Source of the DNA: Chlamydia felis Fe/C-56
GTDB lineage: Bacteria; Chlamydiota; Chlamydiia; Chlamydiales; Chlamydiaceae
DNA: 64,000 nt
Reading direction: 5' to 3'
Assembly (NCBI RefSeq): GCF_000009945.1
Contig: NC_007899.1
Location: forward strand, 992,001-1,056,000
The notes below the pieces were generated by a model, which was not told the origin of the DNA, did no database searches, and saw only the letters and a program-made list of their open reading frames with translations. A program made the position numbers and the translations under genes. Below, in pieces: positions 55,587-64,000 of this stretch. How positions within the stretch are numbered: position 1 is the first letter of the stretch; every line of letters begins with the position of its first letter.

Positions 55587-55985
55587 CTACACTCTGCGCC
55601 TTTTTCTTGGTCTACAACCATTATGAGGAACAGGAGTTTCGTCACGGATGACAGAAACAACTAAACCAGCGGCTATGAGAGCGCGAACTGCAGATTCTCT
55701 TCCGGCTCCGGTGCCTTTTAAACATACTTCGACTTCTTTAAGGCCAGAATTCATAGCATTTTTTGCTGCGTCTTGGGCAGCTACTGTTGCAGCAAACGCC
55801 GAAGACTTACGAGATCCGGAATACCCAACTTTTCCAGCTGAAGCCCAAGAGATAACATTCCCTGCAGGATCTGTTATGGACACTATCGTATTGTTGAAGG
55901 TAGCCTTAACGTGAACAACGCCCGAAGGAATATTTTTTAACTGTTTTCTTTTTACGCCTTTTTTCTGCGTTTGATGTTTAACCAA
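55587..55985 (-). CDS. rpsK: 30S ribosomal protein S11
   Basis: 132 residues with [20 protein letters not shown] and the C-terminal [16 protein letters not shown], both highly conserved. Platform protein of the 30S subunit. Confidence 0.97.
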   Translation of the reverse strand: MVKHQTQKKGVKRKQLKNIPSGVVHVKATFNNTIVSITDPAGNVISWASAGKVGYSGSRKSSAFAATVAAQDAAKNAMNSGLKEVEVCLKGTGAGRESAVRALIAAGLVVSVIRDETPVPHNGCRPRKRRRV

Positions 55986-56005
55986 AGCACGTTCTCCTAA
56001 AAAAA

Positions 56006-56374
56006 TTATTTCTTCTTACCTGCGACAGTTTTGCGCTTGCCTTTACGTGTTCGAGAATTTGTTTTTGTTCTCTGTCCTCTTACAGGCAATGAAAGACGAT
56101 GTCTTTGCCCACGATAAGCGTGGATCGAAATCAATCTTTTAATGTCTGACTGCACGCGGCGTCGCAAGTCTCCCTCGACCACATACTCTGATTGTAGGAG
56201 AGAATTGAGGCGACCGATTTCTTCTTCCGTCAATTCAACAGCCCTAGCCTCAGGATTTAATTGCAGCTTAGCAATAATCTCTTCAGAAAGAGCTGGCCCT
56301 ATCCCATAAATATATGTAAGACTTATTTTTAATTTTTTCTTCGCAGGAATATCAATTCCAATGATGCGTGGCAT
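56006..56374 (-). CDS. rpsM: 30S ribosomal protein S13
   Basis: 122 residues with [20 protein letters not shown] and the tail [17 protein letters not shown]. Contacts the P-site tRNA. No rpmJ (L36) gene separates it from secY. Confidence 0.97.
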   Translation of the reverse strand: MPRIIGIDIPAKKKLKISLTYIYGIGPALSEEIIAKLQLNPEARAVELTEEEIGRLNSLLQSEYVVEGDLRRRVQSDIKRLISIHAYRGQRHRLSLPVRGQRTKTNSRTRKGKRKTVAGKKK

Positions 56375-56429
56375 ACGTAGGGCCTCCCTTAAAGTAGTAT
56401 AAGCATCTTAGGTCAAAAATTGTTATTTT

Positions 56430-57803
56430 TCAATGCCTTCCTTTGGGACGATCTTTTTTCAAAAAACTATCGTACCGGCGCATAAGCAAAAAGGCATCCA
56501 CTTGTTTCATCGTATCTAAAACCACCCCAACAACGATCAACATTGCCGTTCCGCCTAAAAAGTAACTTACATTGGCATCTACATGAAGAACGCGTCCTAA
56601 AATAGATGGCAAAATGGCAATAACAGCTAGGAAGACCGCTCCTAATAAAGTCACGCGGTTCATAGTGTATTCTAAATACGTTTGTGTAGGTTTCCCTTGT
56701 CGAATTCCGGGAATAAAGGCGTTATTCTTTTTCATTTCAGAGGCAATCTGTTCTGGATGGAACTGTGTTGCCGTCCAAAAATAGGTAAAGAATATTATAA
56801 GCAGAACATAGCACAAAGAGTATACCCAGCCCCCTGGGGATAACATCATTGCGATCCGCTTCAGCCAAGAAGAATCCGAGGACATAAACTGTCCTATAGT
56901 CGCAGGAAACATAAGCAAGGACGATGCAAAAATAACAGGTATAACGCCCGCGTAGTTAACCTTTAGCGGCAAATAGGATCCTCCTCCGGGGATTTCTCTC
57001 CTACCAATTACTCTACGTGCATATTGCACGGGAATTTTCCTCACGCCTTCAATGATTAATATCGTTGTGACAAGGACAAATACAAAAATAAAGCACAACA
57101 ATAGGAGTGAGAATAAACCTAGTTGAGAAGGGTCTTGAGAACCAAGATTTAATTTATTTACTATCGATCCCAAAACAGAAGGGAAAGAAGCTAAAATCCC
57201 AAGACTGATAATTAGGCTAACGCCATTACCAATACCCTTATCAGAAATCTGTTCACCAATCCACATGAGCAACAAGGTTCCTGTCGTCATAACAATAACC
57301 GTTGTCATATAGAAGATCCAAGGGCCTCCAAATAACTTAGAGGATAATAGAGTTGGGAGCACTATGCCCGGGATAGACATATTCATCTTTAAAGCGAACT
57401 TAGCAAAAAGCAATGACTGAATAAAAGCTAAGCCAACAGTAAATAGACGGGTTAATCTACCTATCTTTCTTTTCCCTTGGTCAGGGCTCTCTCGCATTTC
57501 CCTCTGAATGGAAGGCATAAATACTAAGAGAAGTTGCACAATAATCGATGCTGAAATATACGGAACCACACCTAATGCGATAACCGTCATTTGTGCAAAG
57601 GCTCCTCCAGAAAAAATATCAGCTAACTGAAACAAATTCTGACTGGAACCTAATAGTTGTTTAAAATAAGCAACGGCGCGCTCCCCGTTAATTCCAGGGA
57701 CAGGAATGAACACGCCAACTCGGCAGGCCGCAAGTAAAGCAAACGTAAAAAATAACTTCTGCCTTAACTCAGCAATGGAAAATATCTGTCGTAAAGTTGT
57801 CAT
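56430..57803 (-). CDS. secY: Protein translocase subunit SecY
   Basis: 457 residues, ten membrane spans. Conserved [11 protein letters not shown] plug region, [17 protein letters not shown], and the cytoplasmic loop [24 protein letters not shown] at 57803 is preferred to an upstream TTG. In the usual place at the end of the spc cluster; adk is absent after it. Confidence 0.96.
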   Translation of the reverse strand: MTTLRQIFSIAELRQKLFFTFALLAACRVGVFIPVPGINGERAVAYFKQLLGSSQNLFQLADIFSGGAFAQMTVIALGVVPYISASIIVQLLLVFMPSIQREMRESPDQGKRKIGRLTRLFTVGLAFIQSLLFAKFALKMNMSIPGIVLPTLLSSKLFGGPWIFYMTTVIVMTTGTLLLMWIGEQISDKGIGNGVSLIISLGILASFPSVLGSIVNKLNLGSQDPSQLGLFSLLLLCFIFVFVLVTTILIIEGVRKIPVQYARRVIGRREIPGGGSYLPLKVNYAGVIPVIFASSLLMFPATIGQFMSSDSSWLKRIAMMLSPGGWVYSLCYVLLIIFFTYFWTATQFHPEQIASEMKKNNAFIPGIRQGKPTQTYLEYTMNRVTLLGAVFLAVIAILPSILGRVLHVDANVSYFLGGTAMLIVVGVVLDTMKQVDAFLLMRRYDSFLKKDRPKGRH

Positions 57804-57827
57804 AGTCGGGCCCAAAAATTTTTATCT

Positions 57828-58262
57828 TTAAGCAACACCAATAAGGTTTCGTACTCCTTGAGACAATACCACATTAGCATCCTTCCAGATAAATGTTTTC
57901 TCTAATTCGCCTTTAACAATTACTTTTACTCGAATAGCGTGCTTATCTATGGCTTTTTTCTGCTTCAATGCATCCAAAGTAATTTCCTCTCCTTCGTTGA
58001 ACAGGCTATTCAAACGTTGGGTAGTGATTTCTTCTACACATTCATCAAAGCGTGCGTGAGAAAACCCTCTTGTAGGGACCCTTCTATAAAGAGGAACACC
58101 GCCCCCTTCATAACCAAATCGGCGTTTATAACCAGAACGACTTCCGTCCCCTTTATGGCCTCGGCCACTGGTTTTACCGTGTCCCGAACCTGGGCCTCTT
58201 CCTAATAATTTTTTTCTTCTCTTACGTGGTGAAGGATCTTGTAACGATTCTAATTTAATCAT
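57828..58262 (-). CDS. rplO: 50S ribosomal protein L15
   Basis: 144 residues with the Gly/Arg-rich [20 protein letters not shown] and the [13 protein letters not shown] segment. Overlaps rpsE by 8 nt. The usual rpmD (L30) gene is missing between them. Confidence 0.97.
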   Translation of the reverse strand: MIKLESLQDPSPRKRRKKLLGRGPGSGHGKTSGRGHKGDGSRSGYKRRFGYEGGGVPLYRRVPTRGFSHARFDECVEEITTQRLNSLFNEGEEITLDALKQKKAIDKHAIRVKVIVKGELEKTFIWKDANVVLSQGVRNLIGVA

Positions 58263-58752
58263 GTGTCACTCTTCTCCTTTGTAAAACGTCTTTCCTGCTA
58301 GAAAGACTCAAGAGAGCTTTAAAAGCAGCCTTTACTTGATTCATGGGGTTATTTGAGCCTAAACTTTTAGCAACAATATTTTTGATTCCGGCCATTTCTA
58401 AAATCAGACGAATGCGAGAACCTGCCACAATTCCAGTTCCTGGTTTAGCGGGTTTCAAAAGCAACTGAGCTCCGTCCTGATCAACTAGAACCTCATGAGG
58501 AATGGAATCTCCATCCAAAGTTTCAATAGTGATTAGATTTTTTCTCGCAGCTTCTCCACCTTTGCGAATAGCGTCTGTTAACTCGTTAGCTTTGGCAAAA
58601 CCGCAGCCCAAACGTCCTTTACCGTCACCCACCAAAATAAGCGCGGAAAAACTAAATTTACGACCGCCCTTGACTACTTTTGAACAACGATTGACAACAA
58701 GAACTTTCTCCTCTAGCTGATCTTCTTTGTGAGAATTCTTTGATAACGTCAT
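58255..58752 (-). CDS. rpsE: 30S ribosomal protein S5
   Basis: 165 residues. [20 protein letters not shown] and [18 protein letters not shown] are the S5 signature. Directly followed by rplO, without rpmD. Confidence 0.97.
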   Translation of the reverse strand: MTLSKNSHKEDQLEEKVLVVNRCSKVVKGGRKFSFSALILVGDGKGRLGCGFAKANELTDAIRKGGEAARKNLITIETLDGDSIPHEVLVDQDGAQLLLKPAKPGTGIVAGSRIRLILEMAGIKNIVAKSLGSNNPMNQVKAAFKALLSLSSRKDVLQRRRVTHD

Positions 58753-58767
58753 CTCTTTAAACCTTTC

Positions 58768-59139
58768 TTAAAACTGTAATCCGCCCTCTCTAGCACCGTC
58801 AGCAACCATGGCAATAACTCCATGATATTTGAAAGGACCACGATCGAAAACGACTCGATCTACTTGAAGATTTTTCCCTAGCTCGGCAATTTTGCTTCCT
58901 AACGCTTTAGCAACGTCTTGATTCTTTTTAGTTAATCCGGAAGCTTTACTTGATTTCGCCATAGTTGAGACAGAAGCCAAAGTTTTGCCAATAGAATCAT
59001 CAATTAATTGTACATAGATATGCTTGTTAGTCTTTACAACAGACAAGCGAGGCTTTAAAGAAGAGCCTCTTAAGACTTTACGCACTCTTAAAGCCCTACG
59101 AATTTTCTTTTCAGACTTCTTGAATAACGAATTTTCCAT
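58768..59139 (-). CDS. rplR: 50S ribosomal protein L18
   Basis: 123 residues. RPRLSVVKTNKHIYVQLID-type core (PRLSVVKTNKHIYVQLIDD) and C-terminal DRGPFKYHGVIAMVADGARE. Binds 5S rRNA. Confidence 0.97.
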   Translation of the reverse strand: MENSLFKKSEKKIRRALRVRKVLRGSSLKPRLSVVKTNKHIYVQLIDDSIGKTLASVSTMAKSSKASGLTKKNQDVAKALGSKIAELGKNLQVDRVVFDRGPFKYHGVIAMVADGAREGGLQF

Positions 59140-59161
59140 AACCTAACTCTGCCTTGCTACA

Positions 59162-59713
59162 CTATTTTTTACCTGTTTTTGCCGCTTTTCCAGCTTTACG
59201 ACGGACATACTCGTTTTCGTAGCGGATCCCCTTCCCTTTATAGGGCTCAGGACGACGTTTAGCGCGGATATTAGCAGCAAACTCTCCGACTAGCTGCTTA
59301 TTTATTCCCTTCACAGAAATCAAAGTGTTCTTTTCGACAGTAACTTGAATGTCTGCAGGAATAGGAATTTTTGTAGGATGAGAAACTCCGATCGATAAAT
59401 CCAAAACTGATCCCTGAACAGCAGCTCTAAAACCGACTCCTATCATTTCTAATCGTTTTTCGAACCCTGCGCTGACTCCTTGAACCATGTTAGAAATGAG
59501 AGCCCAAAATAAACCTTGCACACGACTTGGTCTATCAACAACATTGGGAGCTGGGGAAACAAACACCTCTTTGTCTTTAATTTCGACAACTACTTCTGGA
59601 GCCAAAGTTTGTGTTAAAGAGCCCTTAGGACCTTTTACTACGATTTCATTATTTTGAAGGGAGACCTCTACTCCTTGAGGGAGTACAATAGGGTCTCGAG
59701 CTTTACGAGACAT
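59162..59713 (-). CDS. rplF: 50S ribosomal protein L6
   Basis: 183 residues. Two similar alpha/beta domains and the diagnostic [20 protein letters not shown] near the end. Confidence 0.97.
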   Translation of the reverse strand: MSRKARDPIVLPQGVEVSLQNNEIVVKGPKGSLTQTLAPEVVVEIKDKEVFVSPAPNVVDRPSRVQGLFWALISNMVQGVSAGFEKRLEMIGVGFRAAVQGSVLDLSIGVSHPTKIPIPADIQVTVEKNTLISVKGINKQLVGEFAANIRAKRRPEPYKGKGIRYENEYVRRKAGKAAKTGKK

Positions 59714-59744
59714 TCTTTACCGTCCTATAAATTCTTTTATCCTG

Positions 59745-60146
59745 TTACCAAACCAAACAGAGTAGTTCACCACCAATATTTTTAGCTCTGGCTGTTGATC
59801 CATCCAATACTCCTTGAGATGTGGAAAGAACGGAAATTCCCATATTTCCGAACACATAAGGAATCTTTGCTGCGGGGACATAAACCCTTCTAGAAGGTTT
59901 AGAAACTCGCTTCAATTGGCGTATCACAGGCCTACGGTCATCACTATATTGTAAAAAGATACGCATTGTGCGTTTGCGATTTTCTTCTTTCACCAAATAA
60001 CGAGCTAAAAACCCGTGGTGTTTCAGAATTTTTACAATCGACTCACGCATTTTGCTATGTTCTAAATCCACATATAAATGCTCTGCTTTCAAAGCATTTC
60101 GGATTCGTGTTAACAAATCGGCTATAGTATCACTAGTCATGCCCAT
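59745..60146 (-). CDS. rpsH: 30S ribosomal protein S8
   Basis: 133 residues. [19 protein letters not shown] and [20 protein letters not shown] are typical. Directly after rplE; the rpsN (S14) gene that usually lies between is absent here. Confidence 0.97.
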   Translation of the reverse strand: MGMTSDTIADLLTRIRNALKAEHLYVDLEHSKMRESIVKILKHHGFLARYLVKEENRKRTMRIFLQYSDDRRPVIRQLKRVSKPSRRVYVPAAKIPYVFGNMGISVLSTSQGVLDGSTARAKNIGGELLCLVW

Positions 60147-60163
60147 ACGATCTTATATCTCCC

Positions 60164-60706
60164 CTATTGAGCCTTCTTAAAGCGCAAACCCATCAACTCT
60201 AAAAGAGTAGTGCATTCAGCATCTGTTTGTGCTGTCGTTACCCAAGTAATATTCATTCCTTGAGTTCTCTTAACGCGATCTAAATCTACTTCAGGGAAAA
60301 TCTGTTGATCTTCTAGCCCTAAAGAATAACATCCGCGTCCATCTCCTTTTTTCGAGAAACCACGAAAGTCACGAATTCTAGGAGAGACTATGTTGCAAAA
60401 ACGATCCATAAAATCGTACATACGTTCACCACGTAATGTTACTTTGGCCCCAATGCCTTGTCCTTCACGGAGCTTGAAGCCCGCGATAGAATTTCTAGCT
60501 TTCGTTACCAAAGGCTTTTGTCCGGAAATCATAGAAAGTTCTTCTAAATGAGCCTGGAAAAGATTCTTATCCTTAGCTGCTTCTGCAAGACCCATGCTTA
60601 TTACAATTTTTTTAAGAACAGGAATTTGCATGGTATTGGTATACCCAAACTTTTCTTGGAGGGACTTTCGGATCTCTTCAGTATATAGTTTCTTTAACCT
60701 GCTCAT
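60164..60706 (-). CDS. rplE: 50S ribosomal protein L5
   Basis: 180 residues with [40 protein letters not shown] and the C-terminal [20 protein letters not shown]. Binds 5S rRNA; 1 nt after rplX. Confidence 0.97.
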   Translation of the reverse strand: MSRLKKLYTEEIRKSLQEKFGYTNTMQIPVLKKIVISMGLAEAAKDKNLFQAHLEELSMISGQKPLVTKARNSIAGFKLREGQGIGAKVTLRGERMYDFMDRFCNIVSPRIRDFRGFSKKGDGRGCYSLGLEDQQIFPEVDLDRVKRTQGMNITWVTTAQTDAECTTLLELMGLRFKKAQ

Positions 60707-60707
60707 A

Positions 60708-61049
60708 TTAACCTTTTCTCTCTTTCACAAAACGATACAGTTTGGAAGTGCCGTCTGGAAATTTATTCCACAACTCTCGTCCTTTCTCAGTAACTTTGAC
60801 AGAAATCTTTGCTGGAGCTCCTTCTATACTTAAACGAACATTAGAAACGTGTATTGGAGCTTCAATACTAATCCTTTTACCTTTAGGATTTTCTTGACTG
60901 CGCTTGATATTTTTTGTGCGAACGTTGATGCCTTCAACGACCACTTTATTTTTTTCTCTAAGACAGGATAAAACTTTGCCTTGTTTTCCCTTGTCGTTCC
61001 CGGCCAGCACATAAACCGTGTCGCCAACACAAACACTACGTCTTTTCAT
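60708..61049 (-). CDS. rplX: 50S ribosomal protein L24
   Basis: 113 residues. KOW motif [20 protein letters not shown] and [20 protein letters not shown]. Early 50S assembly initiator. Confidence 0.96.
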   Translation of the reverse strand: MKRRSVCVGDTVYVLAGNDKGKQGKVLSCLREKNKVVVEGINVRTKNIKRSQENPKGKRISIEAPIHVSNVRLSIEGAPAKISVKVTEKGRELWNKFPDGTSKLYRFVKERKG

Positions 61050-61063
61050 ATCTTTTCTTATCC

Positions 61064-61432
61064 TTAAATCACCTCAGGAGCCAAAGAACTAATTTTCACG
61101 AAGCCACGATCCCGAATTTCTCGAGCTATCGGACCAAAAATTCGTGTTCCTTTGGGATTTCCTTTTTCATCGATAATTACACAGCTATTAGTATCGAATC
61201 TCAAAGAAGAACCATCTTTTCTAAGAATATCGCGACGTGTTCTAACGATTACAGCTTTAACCACATCGCCCTTTTTAATAGAGCTATCGGGTTCAACATC
61301 TCTAACAGAGCATACAATGATGTCACCCACTGTAGCGTAGCGTCTACGAGAACCGCCCAAAACTTTAAAACACTTTACTTTTTTAGCCCCGGTATTATCG
61401 GCAACTTTTAACTGACTTTCTTGCTGAATCAT
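61064..61432 (-). CDS. rplN: 50S ribosomal protein L14
   Basis: 122 residues. [20 protein letters not shown] start and [20 protein letters not shown] end are standard for uL14. Confidence 0.97.
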   Translation of the reverse strand: MIQQESQLKVADNTGAKKVKCFKVLGGSRRRYATVGDIIVCSVRDVEPDSSIKKGDVVKAVIVRTRRDILRKDGSSLRFDTNSCVIIDEKGNPKGTRIFGPIAREIRDRGFVKISSLAPEVI

Positions 61433-61466
61433 AACTGCATCTACCCAATGTTGCTAATCTACCCAA

Positions 61467-61718
61467 CTAACTTATGCGCTCAACAACACGCCATCTTTTT
61501 AACTTAGACAAGGGTCGCGTTTCTTGAATTCTAACTTTCTCGCCTTCAGAAACGTTCAAATCATTATGCGCATAGTACTTTTTAGAGTCTCTAACAACTT
61601 TAGCGTACTGAGGATGAGAGTATACTCTTTCAACTCGAACAATTACGGTTTTATCCATTTTCGACGAGACAACAACGCCCACCTTGGTTTTTCTAAGGCC
61701 TCTTACTTCACTAGCCAT
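61467..61718 (-). CDS. rpsQ: 30S ribosomal protein S17
   Basis: 83 residues. [20 protein letters not shown] and [19 protein letters not shown] mark uS17. Starts inside the rpmC end (8-nt overlap). Confidence 0.96.
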
Positions 61719-61929
61719 CGATTTTTCCCTCTTTTTCTTGTTTGACCGTCATAGATCGAGCTATGTTTTTCTTATACATAGAGAACAGGTGCGTCTTGAC
61801 AGCTTTATTTTGCAAACCGACCTCTGCTCTCAAAGAAAAAAGAGCTTTCTTATTTTCATGGATAAATGCATCTAGCTCGTCTGTGCTTTTCTCTCTAAGC
61901 TCAGCCAACAATTTCTTCTTTCCTGCCAT
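61711..61929 (-). CDS. rpmC: 50S ribosomal protein L29
   Basis: 72 residues of helical hairpin: [20 protein letters not shown], then [17 protein letters not shown]. Six bases after rplP. Confidence 0.95.
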
Positions 61930-61934
61930 ATAAC

Positions 61935-62351
61935 TTATACCCTTTCGACCCGCTTAACAAAACGCGTTCTTATTCCTAATTTTGCTGCAGCTCTTCTTAA
62001 AGCGTCTTGAGCATCTTCTTTAGAAACGTTAGCCACTTCAAAAAGAATCCTTCCTGGTCGGACGACTGCTACCCAATGGTCTGGAGCCCCTTTACCTTTA
62101 CCCATACGAGTTTCTGCAGGCTTCTTAGTTACGCTTTTATCTGGGAAAACACGAATCCAAACCTTTCCCTTACGTTTTAAATATCTATTGATGGCAACCC
62201 TGCAAGCTTCTATTTGCCGACTAGTTACCCAACCTCTTTCCAAGGTCTGCATTCCGAATTCGCCAAAGTCAATAAAAGTAGCACCCTTGCTTAGGCCTGC
62301 AAATTGACCTTTTTGCTGTTTGCGAAATTTTGTTCGTTTAGGCATCAACAT
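61935..62351 (-). CDS. rplP: 50S ribosomal protein L16
   Basis: 138 residues. [17 protein letters not shown] and [20 protein letters not shown] are diagnostic. Start either at the listed ATG or two codons later. Confidence 0.97.
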   Translation of the reverse strand: MLMPKRTKFRKQQKGQFAGLSKGATFIDFGEFGMQTLERGWVTSRQIEACRVAINRYLKRKGKVWIRVFPDKSVTKKPAETRMGKGKGAPDHWVAVVRPGRILFEVANVSKEDAQDALRRAAAKLGIRTRFVKRVERV

Positions 62352-62377
62352 AATAATTCACACACCCTTATTTACAG

Positions 62378-63049
62378 CTATTGTGCGGTAGAGACCGCAG
62401 AGCCTGCGCTGGCATTAGCTGTAGAGGTTTTCTCTCCAAGATTAATCCAGACTTTTACGCCGATAATTCCATAAGTAGTCTCTGCAGATGCTGTGGCGTA
62501 ATCAATATCAGCTCTCAATGTATGCAGAGGAACGCGACCATTTTTATACCACTCAGAACGAGCGATTTCAGCACCCGCTAATCTTCCAGAAACTTGAATC
62601 TTAACGCCAATAGCGCCAGCTTCCATAACGGATTGCATAGCTTTCTTCATGGCACGCCTAAAGGAAACGCGGCGTTCGATTTGTCTAGCGATATTGTCTG
62701 CAACTAACTTAGCATTCAATTCGGGGCGTTTGATTTCTGCGATTTCTACCCAGACTTCTTTACCAGTAAGCTTTCTTAACTCTTCTTTTAAAAGATCTAC
62801 TTCAGCACCTTTTTTCCCGATGACGAGTCCTGGGCGAGCCGTTTGAATTGTAACTTCAATCTTACCGCTCATACGTCTTACGACAAAACCCGCAGCTCCT
62901 TGACAAGAAGGTTTCTTTCTTAAGTGTTCGCGAATTTTAACATCTTCGATAAGAAACTTACCAAACTCTTGTTTGTTTCCGTACCACAGGGAACGCCATT
63001 TTTTAGTAACGCCTGTACGAAAACCAATTGGACATCCTTTCTGACCCAT
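62378..63049 (-). CDS. rpsC: 30S ribosomal protein S3
   Basis: 223 residues. N-terminal [22 protein letters not shown] domain around [20 protein letters not shown] and the C-terminal [12 protein letters not shown]. Ends with an Ala/Ser-rich tail. Confidence 0.97.
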   Translation of the reverse strand: MGQKGCPIGFRTGVTKKWRSLWYGNKQEFGKFLIEDVKIREHLRKKPSCQGAAGFVVRRMSGKIEVTIQTARPGLVIGKKGAEVDLLKEELRKLTGKEVWVEIAEIKRPELNAKLVADNIARQIERRVSFRRAMKKAMQSVMEAGAIGVKIQVSGRLAGAEIARSEWYKNGRVPLHTLRADIDYATASAETTYGIIGVKVWINLGEKTSTANASAGSAVSTAQ

Positions 63050-63057
63050 AATTTCTC

Positions 63058-63393
63058 CTACCGCTCCCTCTCACCAACAATAACAGTTAGGTGGCTAGTG
63101 CGTTTTAAAATTGGGGATCGCCCTCCCCGACTTTTTGATTTAGTTCGCTTATACACAGGGCCTGCATCCACTCTAACTTCGATAACATTCAATTGCTCAC
63201 GTTTTACATTTTCGTTGAGCTCGGCGTTAGCTACAGCACTATCCAAAACTTTTTTTAGACATCTTCCAGCTTTTAATTGAGAAAAACTCAATTGCTTTTG
63301 AGCTTCCATAACACTTAAATTTCTCATAAGCCCAGCAGCCAGTCGAGCCTTGCGAGGCTGAACCCGTATGTAGCGGGCGGTCGCTTTAAACAT
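63058..63393 (-). CDS. rplV: 50S ribosomal protein L22
   Basis: 111 residues. [20 protein letters not shown] and the exit-tunnel loop [20 protein letters not shown] are visible. Confidence 0.97.
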   Translation of the reverse strand: MFKATARYIRVQPRKARLAAGLMRNLSVMEAQKQLSFSQLKAGRCLKKVLDSAVANAELNENVKREQLNVIEVRVDAGPVYKRTKSKSRGGRSPILKRTSHLTVIVGERER

Positions 63394-63411
63394 AACGCGT
63401 CTCCTTTAGAC

Positions 63412-63678
63412 TTACCCCTTCTTCACGGGATGACTTTTAAACATTCTTGTGGGAGAAAACTCTCCCAACTTGTGCCCTACCATGGTTTCTGAAACAAAAA
63501 CCGTTAAAAATTTTTTTCCATTATGAACTTCAAATGTGTGTCCAATCATCTCGGGGGTAATCATAGAACGACGAGACCAAGTTTTAATTGGAGCTTTCTT
63601 CTCCAATAAGTTCATGGCGCGCACTTTTTTTATCAGACTGTGATCAACAAAAGGACCCTTTCTTAACGATCTTCCCAT
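63412..63678 (-). CDS. rpsS: 30S ribosomal protein S19
   Basis: 88 residues. [20 protein letters not shown] and the [19 protein letters not shown] end are typical of uS19. Five bases after rplB. Confidence 0.97.
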   Translation of the reverse strand: MGRSLRKGPFVDHSLIKKVRAMNLLEKKAPIKTWSRRSMITPEMIGHTFEVHNGKKFLTVFVSETMVGHKLGEFSPTRMFKSHPVKKG

Positions 63679-63683
63679 AATCC

Positions 63684-64000
63684 CTATTTCCTACGATCTT
63701 TAACTATCCACTTATTGCTTTTGCGCTTGTCACGAGTTTTTAGACCTTTCGTAACTTTACCCCAAGGAGTTCGTGGAATATAACCATTATGACGGCCTTC
63801 ACCTCCCCCGTGAGGGTGATCGACAGGGTTCATTGCAGTACCACGAACGGTTGGACGAACGCCCTTCCATCGCTTTCTTCCCGCTTTACCGTCAACACAT
63901 AAATTATGATCGGCATTAGAAACTTCGCCGATAGTAGCTCTACAACCTTCGTTTAGCATGCGGAACTCGCCAGAAGGCATTTTTAGTGTAACATATCCTG
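63684..64000 (-). CDS. rplB: 50S ribosomal protein L2, partial (C-terminal part)
   Basis: The gene continues past the right edge. The visible C-terminal ~105 residues include [17 protein letters not shown] and [20 protein letters not shown], the catalytic-centre histidine region of uL2. The frame stays open to base 64000, so the internal Met at 63980 is not the start. Confidence 0.96.
   Translation of the reverse strand, partial: GYVTLKMPSGEFRMLNEGCRATIGEVSNADHNLCVDGKAGRKRWKGVRPTVRGTAMNPVDHPHGGGEGRHNGYIPRTPWGKVTKGLKTRDKRKSNKWIVKDRRK

Overview
The window is almost certainly a chromosomal segment of a Chlamydia species. The evidence is the gene content and order: prfB-SWIB-ispD-truA, ctcB/ctcC, pheT, a nucleotide-transporter (Npt/Tlc) gene, a split set of peptide-transport genes, and a run from dnaB through mnmG, lplA, ndk, ruvA, ruvC and gapA into an S10/spc/alpha ribosomal cluster. 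That order matches what I know of chlamydial chromosomes. Base composition looks moderately AT-rich. An orotate phosphoribosyltransferase gene next to glgC, and a very large Inc-like gene between ctcB and ctcC, are absent from C. trachomatis as I recall it. They suggest the psittaci/caviae/felis/abortus or pneumoniae side of the genus. I cannot name the species from the sequence alone.

Layout. 1-5.1 kb: a partial GNAT gene, prfB with its +1 programmed frameshift, the eukaryote-like SWIB protein, a membrane-tethered phosphoesterase, ispD, truA and a HAD phosphatase. 5.1-14.6 kb: a lipoprotein with a degenerate peptidase-M15 look, tRNA-Leu(CAA), the CtcB/CtcC sigma-54 two-component system interrupted by an inverted 1012-residue inclusion-membrane-type coiled-coil gene, tRNA-Arg, a long hibernation factor, a stand-alone HsdR-N-type nuclease and recO. 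14.6-21 kb: tRNA-Leu(GAG), a DUF155/RMD1 protein, yidD, a LysM protein, pheT, a YwqK-like protein and an alkyltransferase. 21-26.3 kb: oppC, oppB and oppA on the minus strand, with unusually large permease subunits and no ATPase genes. 26.3-28.1 kb: a low-density stretch with two tiny secreted-peptide genes and several striking palindromes. 28.2-35.4 kb: two Inc-like/TPR membrane proteins, hemH, an orphan solute-binding lipoprotein, rsmD, a phosphoesterase, glgC and pyrE. 35.4-44.1 kb: rho, coaE, polA, sppA/sohB, npt2 and pgsA on the minus strand, then tRNA-Ser(GCU). 44.1-51.6 kb: dnaB, a structured intergenic RNA region, a 29-residue bS22/mS38-like ribosomal peptide, mnmG, lplA, ndk, ruvA, ruvC and a coiled-coil protein. 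51.8-64 kb: tRNA-Leu(UAA), an unknown protein, gapA and the alpha/spc/S10 ribosomal genes from rplQ back to a partial rplB, with secY and rpoA.

Most genes are housekeeping: translation, replication and repair, isoprenoid precursor synthesis, glycogen, and nucleotide import. The parts that merit a second look are the interrupted CtcBC locus, the HPF-nuclease-RecO cluster, the tiny secreted peptides with the 27-bp palindrome and the G6C6 palindrome, the dnaB-mnmG intergenic RNA with the 29-residue peptide, and a possible minus-strand small RNA upstream of dnaB. No CRISPR array, insertion sequence, prophage or rRNA gene was seen. All C. trachomatis or C. pneumoniae equivalences are from memory, not from a search.
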